A stretch of 64,000 nucleotides of DNA from Candidatus Vallotiella hemipterorum (GTDB lineage: Bacteria; Pseudomonadota; Gammaproteobacteria; Burkholderiales; Burkholderiaceae), in assembly GCF_910593725.1 (NCBI RefSeq), contig NZ_OU343031.1:1054001-1118000 (forward strand), read 5' to 3'. Shown here in pieces: positions 62,392 to 64,000 of the stretch (position 1 is its first letter; each line of letters begins with the position of its first letter). The notes beneath the pieces are model-generated. The model was given only the letters and a program-made list of their open reading frames with translations, made no database searches and had not been told where the DNA came from. The translations under genes were made by a program, and so were the position numbers.

Positions 62392-62862
62392 TTAAAGCTC
62401 GTTTTTTAGCTTGTTTAGTAGCTCTATATGAGCGTTTTCGTCGATCTCGCGCCTTAAAATCTGCTCAGCACCTTTAACGGCTAATGCAGCAACATCTCTG
62501 CGTAATGTGTCACGTATCTTAATTACTTGCTGCTCAGCCTCTATCTTCGCTCGTCTAACAATCCCTATCGCCTCAGATTGTGCGTTACGCTTAATCTCGT
62601 CAGCTATGACCTGGGCGCGTTCTTTAGCTTCCGAGATGCGTTGCTGCCCTTCATTACGCACGCTTATCCACTCCTCTTCAATCTGCCTATGTACCGCCTC
62701 AAACTCTGCCTTGCTCTTATCAGCAGCAGCAAGCCCGTCGGCAATCTTCTTTGAACGTTCATCAAGCGTGCTAATTAGTGGCGGCCAAACGAATTTCATC
62801 GTGAACCATGCAAGGATCAAGAATACGATCATTTGTGCAATCAAAGTTGCGTTTAGATTCAC
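62392..62862 (-). CDS. atpF: ATP synthase Fo subunit b
   Basis: Peripheral stalk. It has 156 residues, the usual b length: one N-terminal membrane segment (about residues 5-27, [20 protein letters not shown]) followed by a long charged coiled-coil rich in Glu, Lys, Arg and Ala to the end. It forms a dimer that holds F1 through delta. Confidence 0.97.
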   Translation of the reverse strand: MNLNATLIAQMIVFLILAWFTMKFVWPPLISTLDERSKKIADGLAAADKSKAEFEAVHRQIEEEWISVRNEGQQRISEAKERAQVIADEIKRNAQSEAIGIVRRAKIEAEQQVIKIRDTLRRDVAALAVKGAEQILRREIDENAHIELLNKLKNEL

Positions 62863-62983
62863 GGCGTTTCCTCAACAACTATAGCGTTCCCAGAATTAAA
62901 AATAGGCACATTTTCGCAATACCTAGCGAAGATTTTACCTATTTTTTATACGAAGCGCAGCGCGCGGTGCATGCTTAAAAACT

Positions 62984-63265
<282 letters not shown>

Positions 63266-63315
63266 TTAAAAGACTTAAGAACTTGAAATCCAAACTTTTT
63301 TAGGCCCGTGGGAGC

Positions 63316-64000
63316 CTAATGAGACTCATGTGCCTGGCCAAGGTAGACTAGTGTTAACATCATGAAAATAAAGGCCTGTAACAACACGATCAGGATATGG
63401 AAGATTGCCCATACGCTACCAGCAAGTACGTGACCGATAAAGCCAAGCACTGTTGTATCCGCACCAAAGCTCCATATGCTACCTAGCAACGCAATTAGTA
63501 GGAATAGAAGTTCGCCCGCATACATATTCCCGAATAGCCGCATGCCAAGCGAAATAGTTTTCGCAAGAAACTCAATTATATTAATTAATATATTTGGCAC
63601 CCAAAGAAACGGGTTTGAACCAAATGGAGCCGATACTATCTCGCGCATAAAGCCCTTAAGCCCTTTTATCTTGACGTTGTAGTACAACATCAAAATAAGT
63701 ACACCAAGCGCGATACCTAATGTGCCATTTAGGTCGGCGGTTGGCACAAGCCGATGATGCGGAATTATATTTGATAACCCAATCCATGCGATAACACTTC
63801 CAGGCAGATCAACCGGAATAAAGTCTAGAGAATTCATTAGTGTAACCCAGAGGAATAGGGTCAGAGCTAATGGCGCGATAAAGTGTCGATTACCATGAAC
63901 AATAGCCTTAGACTGGTTTTCAACCATCTCGACCAACATTTCAATTGCGCACTGGAAACGACTCGGAATACCTGGTGTCACGGTGTAAGCAGCGAAAGCT
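63316..64000 (-). CDS. atpB: ATP synthase Fo subunit a, 5' end beyond window
   Basis: Half-channel subunit of Fo. The frame is open to base 64000 and residues before the Met at 63981 ([14 protein letters not shown]) continue like subunit a, so the true start is outside the window and about 228 residues are present. The essential Arg is in the [15 protein letters not shown] helix; [15 protein letters not shown], and the last helices [19 protein letters not shown], are typical. Confidence 0.96.
   Translation of the reverse strand, partial: AFAAYTVTPGIPSRFQCAIEMLVEMVENQSKAIVHGNRHFIAPLALTLFLWVTLMNSLDFIPVDLPGSVIAWIGLSNIIPHHRLVPTADLNGTLGIALGVLILMLYYNVKIKGLKGFMREIVSAPFGSNPFLWVPNILINIIEFLAKTISLGMRLFGNMYAGELLFLLIALLGSIWSFGADTTVLGFIGHVLAGSVWAIFHILIVLLQAFIFMMLTLVYLGQAHESH

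Overview
The window reads as a piece of a reduced, host-restricted betaproteobacterial chromosome of the Burkholderiales, most likely Burkholderiaceae. Three things suggest this. The protein sequences (AtpE, RplC, FolB, Rep, RpoB) look Burkholderia-like to me. The gene order rpsL - recQ - rpoC, the tRNA-Tyr/Gly/Thr - tuf - tRNA-Trp - secE - nusG - rplKAJL - rpoBC run and the priA/atp neighbourhood match that family. A decaying recQ and long AT-rich stretches with no gene (about a quarter of the window) point to a young to intermediate endosymbiont. Insect or fungal Burkholderiaceae symbionts, for example Candidatus Vallotia-type bacteria, are a reasonable guess, but the window alone cannot prove this.

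Layout. 1-11220 (minus strand): str, S10 and spc ribosomal clusters, read rpsL, rpsG, fusA, tuf, rpsJ, rplC, rplD, rplW, rplB, rpsS, rplV, rpsC, rplP, rpmC, rpsQ, rplN, rplX, rplE (cut by the window edge). 11221-14470: recQ pseudogene and spacer. 14471-28392 (minus): rpoC, rpoB, rplL, rplJ, rplA, rplK, nusG, secE, tRNA-Trp, a second identical tuf, tRNA-Thr, tRNA-Gly, tRNA-Tyr. 28837-34239 (minus): one rRNA operon with promoter, boxA, 16S, a spacer holding only a chimeric tRNA-Ala/tRNA-Ile remnant, 23S, 5S and a pair of overlapping hairpins. 34240-57318: islands of genes in decayed sequence: pyrE (+), glmS and glmU (-), folB (-), a MidA/NDUFAF7-type methyltransferase (+), fpr (+), tRNA-Arg (-), rep (+), priA (-). 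57319-64000 (minus): ATP synthase operon atpC, D, G, A, H, F, E and the 3' part of atpB.

The genes are almost all central information processing (translation, transcription, secretion, replication restart), H+-ATP synthase, amino-sugar nucleotide supply for the cell wall (GlmS, GlmU), pyrimidine synthesis (PyrE), folate synthesis (FolB) and a flavin reductase. I found no transposon, integrase, prophage, CRISPR array, toxin or secondary-metabolite gene. The most informative oddities are signs of genome decay: the fused tRNA remnant in the rRNA spacer, broken recQ, perfect long hairpins in spacers, homopolymer runs (one inside the PriA zinc-binding region), and a small frameshift-like extension of rplK. 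I see no convincing new multi-gene system.
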